From Actinomycetota bacterium (GTDB lineage: Bacteria; Actinomycetota; Acidimicrobiia; Acidimicrobiales; Ilumatobacteraceae), in assembly GCA_016213625.1 (NCBI GenBank), contig JACQZZ010000106.1:1-64000 (forward strand): 64,000 nucleotides of DNA. The letters are read 5' to 3'. Under the pieces are notes generated by a model, which worked only from the letters and a program-made list of their open reading frames with translations, searched no databases and had not been told where the DNA came from. The first letter of the stretch is position 1; each line of letters begins with the position of its first letter. A program made the translations under genes and the position numbers. This document shows positions 6,878 through 15,615 of the stretch, piece after piece.

Positions 6878-9836
6878 GGTCGACCTCGGCCTCTGGCTCG
6901 GGCTCGGGCTCGGACTGCAGCCCGAGCAGGGCGATGACTCGGGGGTCGGCGGCCTTGTGCACGAAGCGACGCCAGGCGTCGGCCGTGCCCAGGTGATCGG
7001 GGTCGCAGTACTCGCATGGCGTGAACGTGAGACGGAACTGGCTCTTCTCGGGCCGGGCCACGAACAACCCTGAGCCGATGCCCTGCACGATGTGTTGGAG
7101 CGTGGCGCCGACGATGGGCCAGTTGTGTGGCCCGACGGTGGTGGAGATGCGCTTGAAGTCTTCCTTGCCCATGAAGCCGTACTCGGCGATGACGGGCGTG
7201 TTCCGGTCGAGTCCGGCGTGCAGCAGCGCGGCCGCGGCGTAGGCGGGCAACTGCAGCTTCGAGCCGCCGCCCGTGGGGTCGTCGTCGGAGATGTCGCGGT
7301 AGGGGGTGGCGCTGCCGGTCTTGTGATCGGTGACCACGAGCCGACCGTCGGCACACTGGTCGATGCGGTCGGCCGAGCCACGCAAGCGCACCTCGGTGCC
7401 ATCGGGGAGGGGAATGACGGCAGGGGGTGCGTCGAACAATCCGAACCGGAGCTCGCTGGCGAGCACGTGGCTCCGCCGCTGCGCGACTCGCTCGCTGTCG
7501 TGCTGGAGCCACGCGGTGAGCTCGTGCCGTTGCCGTCGTTGCTCGCTGCGCCAGAACGCCGTGCGGCCCGTGGCGCCCTGCTGCTCCATCGTGGTGGCCA
7601 CGCCCTCGAACGCCTCGAGCAGCGCAACGAGGTGCTCGGGCGACCAGCCGTTCGGCCCGGGCTGGGGGAGCTCGCCGTCGATGACCCGGCGATGGAACAC
7701 GTCGAGGGCGTCGTGCACCATGGTGCCGCGGTCCTTGGGGGTGATCTGGAGCTGCTCGTCGGGCTGTTCCACCGGCTGTACCCCCAGCACGTACTGCATG
7801 AACCACCCGTGCGGACAGGCCACCCACGCCTCGAGACGGGTGGGCGACACCGGTCGGTCGCCGAGTGGATCGATGGGGAGACCGGAGATATCGCCGTCGT
7901 ACTCGGTGAGCAGCGGCAGGGAGCGAGCGGTGAGCATGGCGGTGCCGAGGCGTAACGGCTCGAGCTGGCGGGCCAGCGGATGCTCGTGGACGGGAACCCC
8001 GGCGCGAACGGCGTGCGCGAGCGACCGGATGCGGTGCTGCGACACCGTGGCGGGGAAGGGTGCGTCGGCGAGGCCGGCGGCGAACGACGGGACCGACCGC
8101 GGCGTGGCCACGGAGTGTTGGGCGAGCTCGGCCAGCCATCGCGACGGCTGCCGCGCCGCGGTGGCCCGCAGGTCGCCGCGGGGCGACAGCAGCACGGCCC
8201 GCTGCGTACCGGCGAGCGCGGCCCAGAGCTGGCGCTGCTGTTCGGCGCTGAGCTCGGCGTTCACCGGCAGCCCGCCGTCGGTGAGTGCTCGATCGGTGTC
8301 GCCGAGCAGCGCCTCGGGCGGCGGCGGTGCAGGGAGCAGCCCCTCGCACGCGCCCACCACGACGAGCAGCTCGAACGGCTGACCCACGGCGAACGAGAGC
8401 GGGCCGACGTGCACGCCGACGCCGATGCGGCCGACGCGCCCGGGGGCGCTGGACAGCTCGGACTCGAGCGTGTCGGCGAATACCTCGCGCAGCACCGGTG
8501 GGGCCAGGGCGTCGAGCCGACCCAACCGATCGAGCGCGGCCTGCACCGCCATGTAGGCCTCGGCCTCGTCGGCCGGCAGGGCAGCGACGCCCCGGTGGCC
8601 GCCGAGCCAACGCAACAGCATGCGATGGCTGAGCTCGGCCCAGTGCTGCCAGGTCATCGGTGTGTCGTGGGCACCGAGCTGGGTGCGCAGTTCGGCCACG
8701 AACGCCTGCAGCTCTGCCGCGGCCTCGGCCTCGTAGGGGCGGTCGTCGGCCAACTGCCGGCGTTGGTAGGCGGAGAGCCGCTCGCCCCAATCGCCGTCGC
8801 CGGCAAGGCCCGCGTCGCGCGAGAGGCGTTCCCACTTCTGCCGCTGGACCATCCGATCGTCGACCGTACGCGCCGGGACGTGCGCGAGCAGTGTGAACAG
8901 GTCGGCGCGACGGATTCCCCGGCGGTCGAGCCGCATGAGGTCGAGCACCAGCCGGGCGGCCAGCCGCTCGTGCGACGCGACGCCGGGGCGACCGTTCCAC
9001 GGGATGCCGGCTTCGAAGAGGTGTTCACCGACGATGCGGGCGTAGGGCTCGTTGCGTGGCCACACGATGCCGATGCGGTGCAAGGGGATTCCCTGATGCA
9101 CCGCGGCCACCACGACGCGTACGGCCTCGCGGGCTTCCTCGTCGGCATCGGACGCGTCGACGAACTCGAGCGGCACGTCGTGCGGCACCTCGCTGAGACC
9201 TTCGATGACCACCACCTGGCCGTGATCGGCCAGGGCGGACAGCAACGCCTGTTCGGTGGGGCGGGTGCGTTGCGGGAGGAACACGACCGTGGCTGCAGGC
9301 GCCTGTGCGGTGGAGGTGCACGCGGCGCGCAACAGGTCGGCTTCGTCGTACCAGTCGGCCTGCAGCGCGGCGTGCACGGCCAGGTGCACCTTCACGACCT
9401 CGCGTGCCCGTGCCGACCCTCTGGTTCCCAGGCGCTGCACCACGGCGGGTGGCAGATGGCGAAGTTCGCGATGGGCGTCGCGCAGGGCCGTGATGGTGGC
9501 CTGGTGGCGGGCGATGGGGCCGAGAATGCCCGCGGATGCCTCGAGTGCCTGGCGAACGGCCACGTCGATGACCGGTGTGGACACCGGGCGCCGGCCACCA
9601 GCGGCCATGACCGGCCCGCCGAGCAGCTCGGCGAAGCGGAACGCGGTGAGGAACTGCGCGGCAGCGATGCCCCCGTGCGCGGCCAACCACCGGCGAGCGG
9701 CCACGCCCACGGCGTTCGAGTGCACGAGCACCGTGACCGGTGCCAGCGGGTCGCCCGCCTGCACCTGCTGGATGGCGGCTCGGAGCGCGTGGAACGCGGG
9801 TTCCCCGTAGGGAGTGGTGCGCCGGTCGAGTGCCAT
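6870..9836 (-). CDS. AddB-like exonuclease subunit
   Basis: A 988-residue protein with the order of AddB: a degenerate helicase half lacking a recognisable Walker A (near VTVLVHSNAVGVAARRWL), a segment DADEEAREAVRVVVAAVHQG, and a C-terminal PD-(D/E)XK domain (RLRGSADRID...VVTDHKTGS). AddB proteins hold a 4Fe-4S cluster with four cysteines; here I see Cys in VACPHGW and two in CEYC, but the fourth is missing (CEYCDPDHLG). ATG 9836 is chosen over GTG 9845 because a TAGAGT hexamer (9844-9849 on this strand) lies 8 bp before it. rpe ends just upstream on the same strand, and the AddA-like gene follows with an 8-bp overlap. Confidence 0.82.
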   Translation of the reverse strand: MALDRRTTPYGEPAFHALRAAIQQVQAGDPLAPVTVLVHSNAVGVAARRWLAAHGGIAAAQFLTAFRFAELLGGPVMAAGGRRPVSTPVIDVAVRQALEASAGILGPIARHQATITALRDAHRELRHLPPAVVQRLGTRGSARAREVVKVHLAVHAALQADWYDEADLLRAACTSTAQAPAATVVFLPQRTRPTEQALLSALADHGQVVVIEGLSEVPHDVPLEFVDASDADEEAREAVRVVVAAVHQGIPLHRIGIVWPRNEPYARIVGEHLFEAGIPWNGRPGVASHERLAARLVLDLMRLDRRGIRRADLFTLLAHVPARTVDDRMVQRQKWERLSRDAGLAGDGDWGERLSAYQRRQLADDRPYEAEAAAELQAFVAELRTQLGAHDTPMTWQHWAELSHRMLLRWLGGHRGVAALPADEAEAYMAVQAALDRLGRLDALAPPVLREVFADTLESELSSAPGRVGRIGVGVHVGPLSFAVGQPFELLVVVGACEGLLPAPPPPEALLGDTDRALTDGGLPVNAELSAEQQRQLWAALAGTQRAVLLSPRGDLRATAARQPSRWLAELAQHSVATPRSVPSFAAGLADAPFPATVSQHRIRSLAHAVRAGVPVHEHPLARQLEPLRLGTAMLTARSLPLLTEYDGDISGLPIDPLGDRPVSPTRLEAWVACPHGWFMQYVLGVQPVEQPDEQLQITPKDRGTMVHDALDVFHRRVIDGELPQPGPNGWSPEHLVALLEAFEGVATTMEQQGATGRTAFWRSEQRRQRHELTAWLQHDSERVAQRRSHVLASELRFGLFDAPPAVIPLPDGTEVRLRGSADRIDQCADGRLVVTDHKTGSATPYRDISDDDPTGGGSKLQLPAYAAAALLHAGLDRNTPVIAEYGFMGKEDFKRISTTVGPHNWPIVGATLQHIVQGIGSGLFVARPEKSQFRLTFTPCEYCDPDHLGTADAWRRFVHKAADPRVIALLGLQSEPEPEPEAEVDRG

Positions 9837-9869
9837 CGGCTGCACTCTACGGAAGGGGTGCGCGCCGGT

Positions 9870-10553
9870 TCAGCCCCGGTACGCGGCTTCAGCCCGACTG
9901 CGCAGGTCGGTGACCGCGTGAGCGAGGCCTTCGGGGTCCTTGTAGAGGGCGCTGCCGGCCACCAGGATGTTCGCTCCGGCCGCCGCGGCGGCCTCGATGG
10001 TGGCGGGCCCGATGCCGCCGTCGACCTCGATGTCGACCCGGTCGCCCAGGCCCGCGGCCACGATGAGCGCCCGGAGCTCACGGATCTTCGGTTCCATCGT
10101 GGCGATGTACTGCTGGCCACCGAACCCGGGGTTGACGGTCATGATCAGCACCATGTCGACCAGGTCGAGCACGTGGGCGACGGCCGACACCGGCGTGGCC
10201 GGGTTGAGCGCGACCGACGCCGTGGCGCCCATCGACGCGATGTTCCCGAGGGTTCGGTGCAGATGGGTGCAGGCCTCGGCGTGCACGATGAGCCGTTGGC
10301 AACCCGCCTTGACGTACTCGGCGGCCATCACGTCGGGCGTGAGCACCATGAGGTGCGCCTCGAAGGGCAGCGACGTGTGCTTGCGGGCCGCGGCGATGAC
10401 ATCGGGGCCGAAGGTGAGATTGGGCACGAACTGGCCGTCCATCACGTCCCACTGGATGCGGTCGACACCGGCGGCTTCCAGCGCAGCGACCTCCTCCCCG
10501 AGGCGGGCGAAGTCGGCGGGCAGCACGCTGGGGGCGATCTCGATCCTGGGCAC
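9870..10553 (-). CDS. rpe: ribulose-phosphate 3-epimerase
   Basis: A 227-residue TIM-barrel enzyme that interconverts ribulose 5-phosphate and xylulose 5-phosphate in the pentose phosphate pathway. Family motifs are IAPSVLPADFARLGEEV at the N terminus, WDVMDGQFVPNLTFGP with the metal/catalytic Asp, EAHLMV, MTVNPGFGGQQYI and DIEVDGGIGPATI with the second catalytic Asp. The GTG start at 10553 is seven bases downstream of TACCCT (10560-10565, minus strand), a leaderless layout. The methyltransferase gene starts divergently 54 bp away, and the AddB-like gene follows after about 33 bp. Confidence 0.96.
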   Translation of the reverse strand: MPRIEIAPSVLPADFARLGEEVAALEAAGVDRIQWDVMDGQFVPNLTFGPDVIAAARKHTSLPFEAHLMVLTPDVMAAEYVKAGCQRLIVHAEACTHLHRTLGNIASMGATASVALNPATPVSAVAHVLDLVDMVLIMTVNPGFGGQQYIATMEPKIRELRALIVAAGLGDRVDIEVDGGIGPATIEAAAAAGANILVAGSALYKDPEGLAHAVTDLRSRAEAAYRG

Positions 10554-10607
10554 GGGCGAAGGGTAGTGCGCGCGTTCGAGGCGTGCCTCGTCCGTAGGCT
10601 CGGTGCG

Positions 10608-11783
10608 ATGGACGCCGTCGTCACCGCCCAGAAGATGGCCGCTGGTGGCGATGCCATCGCCCGTCTGGAGGACGGTCGGGTGGTGTTCGTCGACGGCGCG
10701 CTCCCGGGTGAACAGGTCAGAGTGCGGCTCGGGACGATGAAGAAGGACTTCGCCCGTGGCGTCGTGACGGAGGTGCTCGACCCATCACCTCATCGCGTGG
10801 CCCCGCCGTGTCCGGAACTCGCGAACGGCTGTGGCGGCTGTGGCTGGCAGCACGCGCAGCCGTCGGCGCAGCTGACGATGAAGACCGACATCGTGGTCGA
10901 TGCGCTTCGGCGCACGGCGAAGCTCGCCGAGCCGACGGTGTCGGTGGGTGGCTCGGTGCCCGAGTGGGGTTACCGCACCACGATGCGGCTCGCCGTGGAT
11001 TTGTCGGGTCGAGTCGGACTGCGCGGTGCGAACAGTCACCACGTGGTGCCGCTCGCCGAGTGCCCGGTCGCTCATCCGTCGTTGTCAGCGCTCATCGCCC
11101 CGCTTCGGGTTCGTGGTGCCGCCGAGCTGACGCTGCGTGTGTCGGTGTCCACCGGAGAGGCCACCGCGCTGGCCACCGATCCGCGTGGCCGCGCCGTCGA
11201 TGCCACGATCGACGGACTTCCCGATCACGTCGCGGTCGGGTCCTCGGCCGCGCTCCACGAACACGTGGCCGGCGCGCGCCTTCGAGTGAGCGCGCCCTCG
11301 TTCTTCCAGAGCGGCCCGTTGGCGGCTGAACTGCTGGTGCGCACCGTCGGTGCGGCGTGTGGCCATCTGCTGCGGCCCGACGAGCCGTTCCTCGACGCGT
11401 ACGGCGGGATCGGTCTGTTCGCCGCCACGTTGGGTGGGGCCGACGTGATGGTGGTGGAGAGTTCGCCCTCGGCCACCGTCGACGCGGCCGTCAACGTGCC
11501 GCACGCACGGGTGATGTGTGAGCCGTTCGAGCAGTGGACGCCCGTCCCGGTACGCCTGGCGGTCGTGGACCCGGCTCGCGCCGGCCTCGGTCGCGACGCG
11601 GTCGATGTGCTCGCCGCCACGGGCGCCGAGCGGGTGGCGCTCGTCAGCTGCGACCCGGTGTCGCTGGCCCGCGACGCGGTGCTCCTGGCCGCGCACGGGT
11701 ACGCGCATCACGAGTCGGTGGTGCTCGATCTGTTCCCGAACACCCCGCACGTCGAAGCGGTCACCGTGTTCGAGCGCAGTTGA
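10608..11783 (+). CDS. TrmA/RumA-type class I RNA uracil-5 methyltransferase
   Basis: A 391-residue SAM-dependent RNA methyltransferase. It has an N-terminal TRAM-like beta domain (residues 1-60) and an iron-sulfur signature CPELANGCGGCGWQH (Cys68, Cys75, Cys78, with a further Cys in LAECPVAH). The SAM region is YGGIGLFAATLG, the motif VVDPARAGLG follows, and the nucleophile lies in VSCDPVSLARD. It should form 5-methyluridine in rRNA or tRNA; which site cannot be told. The ATG is 8 bp after TAGGCT (10595-10600), so the mRNA is probably leaderless. Confidence 0.9.
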   Translation: MDAVVTAQKMAAGGDAIARLEDGRVVFVDGALPGEQVRVRLGTMKKDFARGVVTEVLDPSPHRVAPPCPELANGCGGCGWQHAQPSAQLTMKTDIVVDALRRTAKLAEPTVSVGGSVPEWGYRTTMRLAVDLSGRVGLRGANSHHVVPLAECPVAHPSLSALIAPLRVRGAAELTLRVSVSTGEATALATDPRGRAVDATIDGLPDHVAVGSSAALHEHVAGARLRVSAPSFFQSGPLAAELLVRTVGAACGHLLRPDEPFLDAYGGIGLFAATLGGADVMVVESSPSATVDAAVNVPHARVMCEPFEQWTPVPVRLAVVDPARAGLGRDAVDVLAATGAERVALVSCDPVSLARDAVLLAAHGYAHHESVVLDLFPNTPHVEAVTVFERS

Positions 11784-11799
11784 CCCGTCGTCGCCCGCG

Positions 11800-12387
11800 T
11801 CAGAGGGTGCGCATCGACCGCTCGACGCGGTCGAGGAACTTGGCGCGATCGGCGTCGGTCGCTCGATCGATGCCGTACAGCGCGATCCACTTCGTGCGTG
11901 CCAGCGGGTGGCACAACACGCGCAGCGACCTGCTGACGACGCGCTTGCCACCCTCGCCCTGCAGCGTGTTCACGGCCTTGCTGGAACCGTGGGTGGTGAC
12001 GGCCACGATGCGCCGCACGTTGCGCAGGCGCGGGCGAATGCGGTTGGCGCCGGCGGGCAGCTCGTACGCGACTCCCGCCACCCACACCCGATCGATCCAC
12101 CCCTTCAGCATCGCCGGTTGCCCCGACCACCAGGTGGGGTAGACGAGCACGAGCGCGTCGCACCAGCGCAGGTTCTCCGCGTAGGGGGCGATGGCCGGCT
12201 TGGTGTCGGGTGGGTCGAGGTGGTGCGTGCGCTCCCACGCCGACAACGCCGGCTCGAACTCCTCGGCGTACAGGTCGTGCAGGCGCATCTCGTGCCCGCC
12301 GGCGGCCAGCCCGGCGACCACGCGGTCGCGGGCGGCGGCGACGAACGAGTCGCTGCGCGGGTGGCAGTACACGACGTAGACCTTCAC
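11800..12387 (-). CDS. NAD(P)H oxidoreductase, flavodoxin-like fold (second copy)
   Basis: A 195-residue Flavodoxin_2 family protein (MdaB/KefF type). Evidence is VYVVYCHPRSDSF at the N terminus for FMN phosphate binding and LVLVYPTWWSGQPAMLKGW in the centre, the family's flavin and interface motif. It likely reduces quinones or other electrophiles with NAD(P)H. The GTG start overlaps the stop of the gene before it by 4 bp (GTGA), so the two are translationally coupled. It is a diverged paralogue of that neighbour, which suggests a local duplication and possibly a heterodimer; the latter is inference. Confidence 0.87.
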   Translation of the reverse strand: MKVYVVYCHPRSDSFVAAARDRVVAGLAAGGHEMRLHDLYAEEFEPALSAWERTHHLDPPDTKPAIAPYAENLRWCDALVLVYPTWWSGQPAMLKGWIDRVWVAGVAYELPAGANRIRPRLRNVRRIVAVTTHGSSKAVNTLQGEGGKRVVSRSLRVLCHPLARTKWIALYGIDRATDADRAKFLDRVERSMRTL

Positions 12388-12971
12388 AGCGCCCTCATCG
12401 TCGCGTCGACCTTGTCGAGGAAGCGTGCACGGTCCTGCGCGGTGGCGGTGTCGATGGCGTAGAGGCCGAGCCACTTGGTGCGCGCGCTCCGGCCGGCGCT
12501 CATTCGCACGGTGCGCGTGAGGGTGCGGCGTCCATTGTCGTTGATGGCCTTCACGTACCCCCACGGCGAGCCGTAGGTGCTGATGCCGACGAGGTGGCGC
12601 AGGTTGCCGAGCCCGGGCCGCACCTTTCCCTTGGCGTTGAACTTGAAGCCTACGCCGGGCACGAACACCCGCTCGAACCAGCCCTTCAGGATGGCGGGTT
12701 GTGCGCTCCACCAGGTGGGGTAGACCAGCACGAGCGCATCGGCGGCCTGCACGAGTGCGGCGTGCTCGGCCACCATCGGGTCGAGCATCGGCTCGTCGCT
12801 GTGATACGCCTCGCGCTCGTCGGCCGACATCGCCGCCCGGAAGCCCAGCGCGTACAGGTCCAGCAGGTTCACCCCGTGGCCGGCGGCCCGGAGTGCTTCG
12901 CAGGCCCGGTGAGCGAGGGCGTGGCTGAAGCTGTCCTCGTTCGGGTGGGCGAGTACGACGAGCACCTGCAT
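12384..12971 (-). CDS. NAD(P)H oxidoreductase, flavodoxin-like fold (first copy)
   Basis: A 195-residue Flavodoxin_2 protein beginning MQVLVVLAHPNEDSFSHAL, with the core motif LVLVYPTWWSAQPAILKGWFERVF and a downstream GISTYGSPWGYV segment for flavin contacts. It heads a two-gene operon with its paralogue; the overlap is ATG-less (GTGA). The start is supported by TAGCGT at 12981-12986 (minus strand) 10 bp upstream and no Shine-Dalgarno. The likely job is two-electron reduction of quinones at the membrane in oxidative or electrophile stress; the substrate is unproven. Confidence 0.88.
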   Translation of the reverse strand: MQVLVVLAHPNEDSFSHALAHRACEALRAAGHGVNLLDLYALGFRAAMSADEREAYHSDEPMLDPMVAEHAALVQAADALVLVYPTWWSAQPAILKGWFERVFVPGVGFKFNAKGKVRPGLGNLRHLVGISTYGSPWGYVKAINDNGRRTLTRTVRMSAGRSARTKWLGLYAIDTATAQDRARFLDKVDATMRAL

Positions 12972-13011
12972 GACGAGGCGACGCTATCCCGCCTGCCTAG
13001 ATTCGAGAGCA

Positions 13012-14262
13012 ATGGAGTCCGTGAATTCCGCGTCACCGGCGCGTCCGTCCGGTGATTCGGCGCAAGGTCGCGGGCACCCGGGCGATGCGGTGTCCGGATA
13101 CCTGTTGGGCTTCATCCTCATCGGGATGGGCCTCACCATCTCCGGCCCGGGTCTGTCGCACCTGCGCGATCGCATGCACACCGACGACGGCGGCATCGCG
13201 TGGGTGTTCGTCGGTGGGTCGGTGGGCTACATCCTCGGCTCTGCGTTCGCCGGTCGCGGGCTCGACCACGGGCATGGCCATCGACGGTGGAGCATTGCGA
13301 TGTTCGTCATCACCGGGTCGGTGGTGCTCGTGTCGATCGCGCCGAACCTGCCGATGCTCGTGCTCGCGTTCGCGGTCATGGGGGTGGCGAGCGGGCTCAG
13401 CGACGTGAGCGGTAACACGCTCGTGATGTGGAGCCGTCCCGACGGCGCGGGTCGTCTGTTGAACGCACTGCACCTGTGCTTTGCCATCGGTGCCGTGTGC
13501 GCGCCGATCTTCGTCAACCGATCCATCCACTGGTTCGACTCGCTGTGGGGGATGGTGCTCCCCATCGGTGCGCTGGCCATCGTGTCGTCGCTCCTCATGC
13601 TGCGCCACGAGGCGCCCGTGCGTACCCGGCTGGACACCCTGGAGCGCAGCAACTCAGGTGGGGCGAGAGCGATGCACGTCGGGTTGGTGGCGGCGTTCTT
13701 CTTCGCCTACGTCGCACTGGAGACCGGGTTCGCCGGCTGGATCCACACCTACGTCGAGCAGATCGGATTCGGCGACGCCACCACCGCCACGGCCATCGTC
13801 ACGGTCTTCTGGTTCGGCTTCATGTCGGGTCGCGTGGCGGCCATCTGGATCGCGTCGTTCATGTCACCGGGCTGGATGGTGGCGGCCAGCATGATGGTGT
13901 CGGTCGGTGCGTCGATGCTCTTGTTCGCCTTCCGAGGACCGGGCGCGATGCTGTGGGTGGTGACGTTCCTGTTCGCGGTGTCCATCGCGCCGCAGTACGC
14001 CTCGATGATGGCGTTCGCCGAGTCGCACCTGGCGCTCAGCGGCAAGAACACTTCGGTGTTCATCGCCGCCTCGGGCGTGGGAGGGTTGTTGATGCCGTGG
14101 ACGCTGGGCCAGCTCTTCGACGCCATCGGGCCTGAGGCATTGCCGCCGGTGATGGTGGTGACGGCGGTCGCCACGGCGGCCATCGCGTTGGCGGCAGGTC
14201 GCGCGTTGCTTCGAGCGGATCAGCGTCCGCCGGTGACGTCGATGAACGAACCGGTGATGTAG
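13012..14262 (+). CDS. major facilitator superfamily transporter
   Basis: A 416-residue polytopic membrane protein with about 12 predicted helices, beginning at GYLLGFILIGMGLTISGPGL. The loop after helix 2 (FAGRGLDHGHGHRRW) resembles the MFS motif A position, and the two halves are separated by a charged loop near LRHEAPVRTRLDTLERS. It resembles FucP/sugar-type or drug-type MFS carriers, but the substrate is unknown. The ATG is 9 bp after TAGATT (12998-13003). The last 43 bp overlap the convergent SDR gene. The flavin oxidoreductase pair starts divergently 40 bp away. Confidence 0.85.
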   Translation: MESVNSASPARPSGDSAQGRGHPGDAVSGYLLGFILIGMGLTISGPGLSHLRDRMHTDDGGIAWVFVGGSVGYILGSAFAGRGLDHGHGHRRWSIAMFVITGSVVLVSIAPNLPMLVLAFAVMGVASGLSDVSGNTLVMWSRPDGAGRLLNALHLCFAIGAVCAPIFVNRSIHWFDSLWGMVLPIGALAIVSSLLMLRHEAPVRTRLDTLERSNSGGARAMHVGLVAAFFFAYVALETGFAGWIHTYVEQIGFGDATTATAIVTVFWFGFMSGRVAAIWIASFMSPGWMVAASMMVSVGASMLLFAFRGPGAMLWVVTFLFAVSIAPQYASMMAFAESHLALSGKNTSVFIAASGVGGLLMPWTLGQLFDAIGPEALPPVMVVTAVATAAIALAAGRALLRADQRPPVTSMNEPVM

Positions 14263-14975
14263 CTCGCGTCGGGCCCGGCGAGGAACAGCACGGCGCCGGC
14301 CACCTCGTCGGCCGAACCCGAACGCAGCATGGGGATCATCGGGGCCATGCGCTCGACCCGCCCCGGGGGAGCGTGGTCGTGGAAGTCGCTCTCGATGAGG
14401 CCGGGGCGCACGCCGTTCACCCGCACCCCGAACGGCGCGAGCTCCTTGGACAGGCCGATGGTCATGGTGTCCACCGCGCCCTTCGACGCGGCGTAGTGCA
14501 CCCACTCGCCCGAGCCGCCGAGCACCGCCGCCTTCGACGAGATGTTGACGATGGCCCCACCACGTCCACCGCGGTCGGTCCGCATCCGCGAGGCGGCCTC
14601 TCGTGCGCACAGGAACGGCCCCGACACGTTGACCGCCCACAGCCGGGCGAGCATCGCCTCGTCGACGGTGTCGAGCGTGCCGTAGCCGCCCGCGATGCCG
14701 GCGTTGTTGACGAGCACGTCGAGGCCGTCGAACGATCGGTCGATGTCGTGGAACATCTGCAGCACCTGTGCCTCGTCGCCCACGTCGGCGCGCACCGGGA
14801 GTGCTCTGCATCCGGCAGAGCGGATCTCGTCGGCGAGTTCCTCGGTGGCGTCCACGGAGTGGGTGTAGTTCAGCGCCAGGTCGTACCGCTGGCGCGCGGC
14901 GGCACGGGCGATGGCCGCTCCGATACCGCGGGAGGCACCAGTGATGAGCATCACGGGTCGGCGTTCGGATGTCAT
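14220..14975 (-). CDS. short-chain dehydrogenase, glucose/ribitol family
   Basis: A 251-residue classical SDR: TGASRGIGAAI near the N terminus, LVNNAGIAGG, IVNISSKAAVLG with the catalytic Ser, YAASKGAVDTM with Tyr and Lys, then VRPGLIESDFHDH. A C-terminal ASYITGSFIDVTGGR is the usual end of FabG-like enzymes. It is NAD(P)-dependent; the substrate is unknown. The ATG overlaps the stop of the acetyltransferase gene (ATGA, 14972-14975), so both form one operon on the minus strand. Confidence 0.9.
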   Translation of the reverse strand: MTSERRPVMLITGASRGIGAAIARAAARQRYDLALNYTHSVDATEELADEIRSAGCRALPVRADVGDEAQVLQMFHDIDRSFDGLDVLVNNAGIAGGYGTLDTVDEAMLARLWAVNVSGPFLCAREAASRMRTDRGGRGGAIVNISSKAAVLGGSGEWVHYAASKGAVDTMTIGLSKELAPFGVRVNGVRPGLIESDFHDHAPPGRVERMAPMIPMLRSGSADEVAGAVLFLAGPDASYITGSFIDVTGGR

Positions 14976-15583
14976 GAGAGTCGTTCCTGGAGTCGGGCGC
15001 GGATGGCGGGCCATTCGTCGGGGAGGATGCTGTACGAGGCCGTGTCGCGCGGTTGGCCCGGTGCCACGCCGTCGCCGGCACGCATGCGGTGGTGGCGGAG
15101 AACCCCCTCGAACGTGGCGCCAAGGCGCTCGATGGCCGCTCGGCTCCGCTCGTTGCGTGCGTCGGTGCAGATGGCCACCCGCACCACCTGCCACCGTTCG
15201 AAGGCCTGTGTGAGCAGCAACAGCTTCGCCTCGGTGTTGATGGCCGTGCGCTGTGCGTCACCGGCCAGCCAGGTGCCGCCGACTTCCACTTCGGCCGGCA
15301 GATCCCGCCCCGGATACCAGGCCACGTTCAGGTAGCGAGTGCAGCCAACCGGCGCATCGTCGGCGGTACGGATCTGGGCGAACGGCACCACGGTGTCGCG
15401 CTGCGCGTCGACCAGCAGCCCATCGATGTGGGCCTCCATCGACTCGTGCGTGGTGGGCACCGGTGTGTGCCGGTACGTGGACCGATCGCGATTCGCTGCG
15501 TGCACGAGTGCCGCCGCATGCCCGCGACCGAGCGGTTCCAGTCGGACGTGGTTGCCGGTGAGGACGAACGGTTCGAGCCGCAT
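14972..15583 (-). CDS. GNAT N-acetyltransferase (RimJ/RimL type)
   Basis: A 203-residue acetyltransferase. It begins LEPFVLTGNHVRLEPLGRGH, the RimJ/RimL-like N terminus, followed by VGCTRYLNV and a motif A region centred on EVGGTWLAGDAQRTAINTEAK, then the C-terminal NERSRAAIERLGATFEGVLR. It probably acetylates a small amine or a protein N terminus using acetyl-CoA. ATG 15583 is chosen over an in-frame start 18 bp upstream because it gives the usual N terminus. It heads the operon with the SDR. Confidence 0.85.
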   Translation of the reverse strand: MRLEPFVLTGNHVRLEPLGRGHAAALVHAANRDRSTYRHTPVPTTHESMEAHIDGLLVDAQRDTVVPFAQIRTADDAPVGCTRYLNVAWYPGRDLPAEVEVGGTWLAGDAQRTAINTEAKLLLLTQAFERWQVVRVAICTDARNERSRAAIERLGATFEGVLRHHRMRAGDGVAPGQPRDTASYSILPDEWPAIRARLQERLS

Positions 15584-15615
15584 GAGCCGACAGCTTCGCA
15601 CTACGGTCGGTTGTC

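Noticed and set aside
9791..9804. GGAAC-GCGG-GTTCC palindrome as a LexA box of the AddB-like gene
   Set aside because: Both outer bases differ from CGAAC/GTTCG and it lies inside the coding region, about 40 bp after the start.
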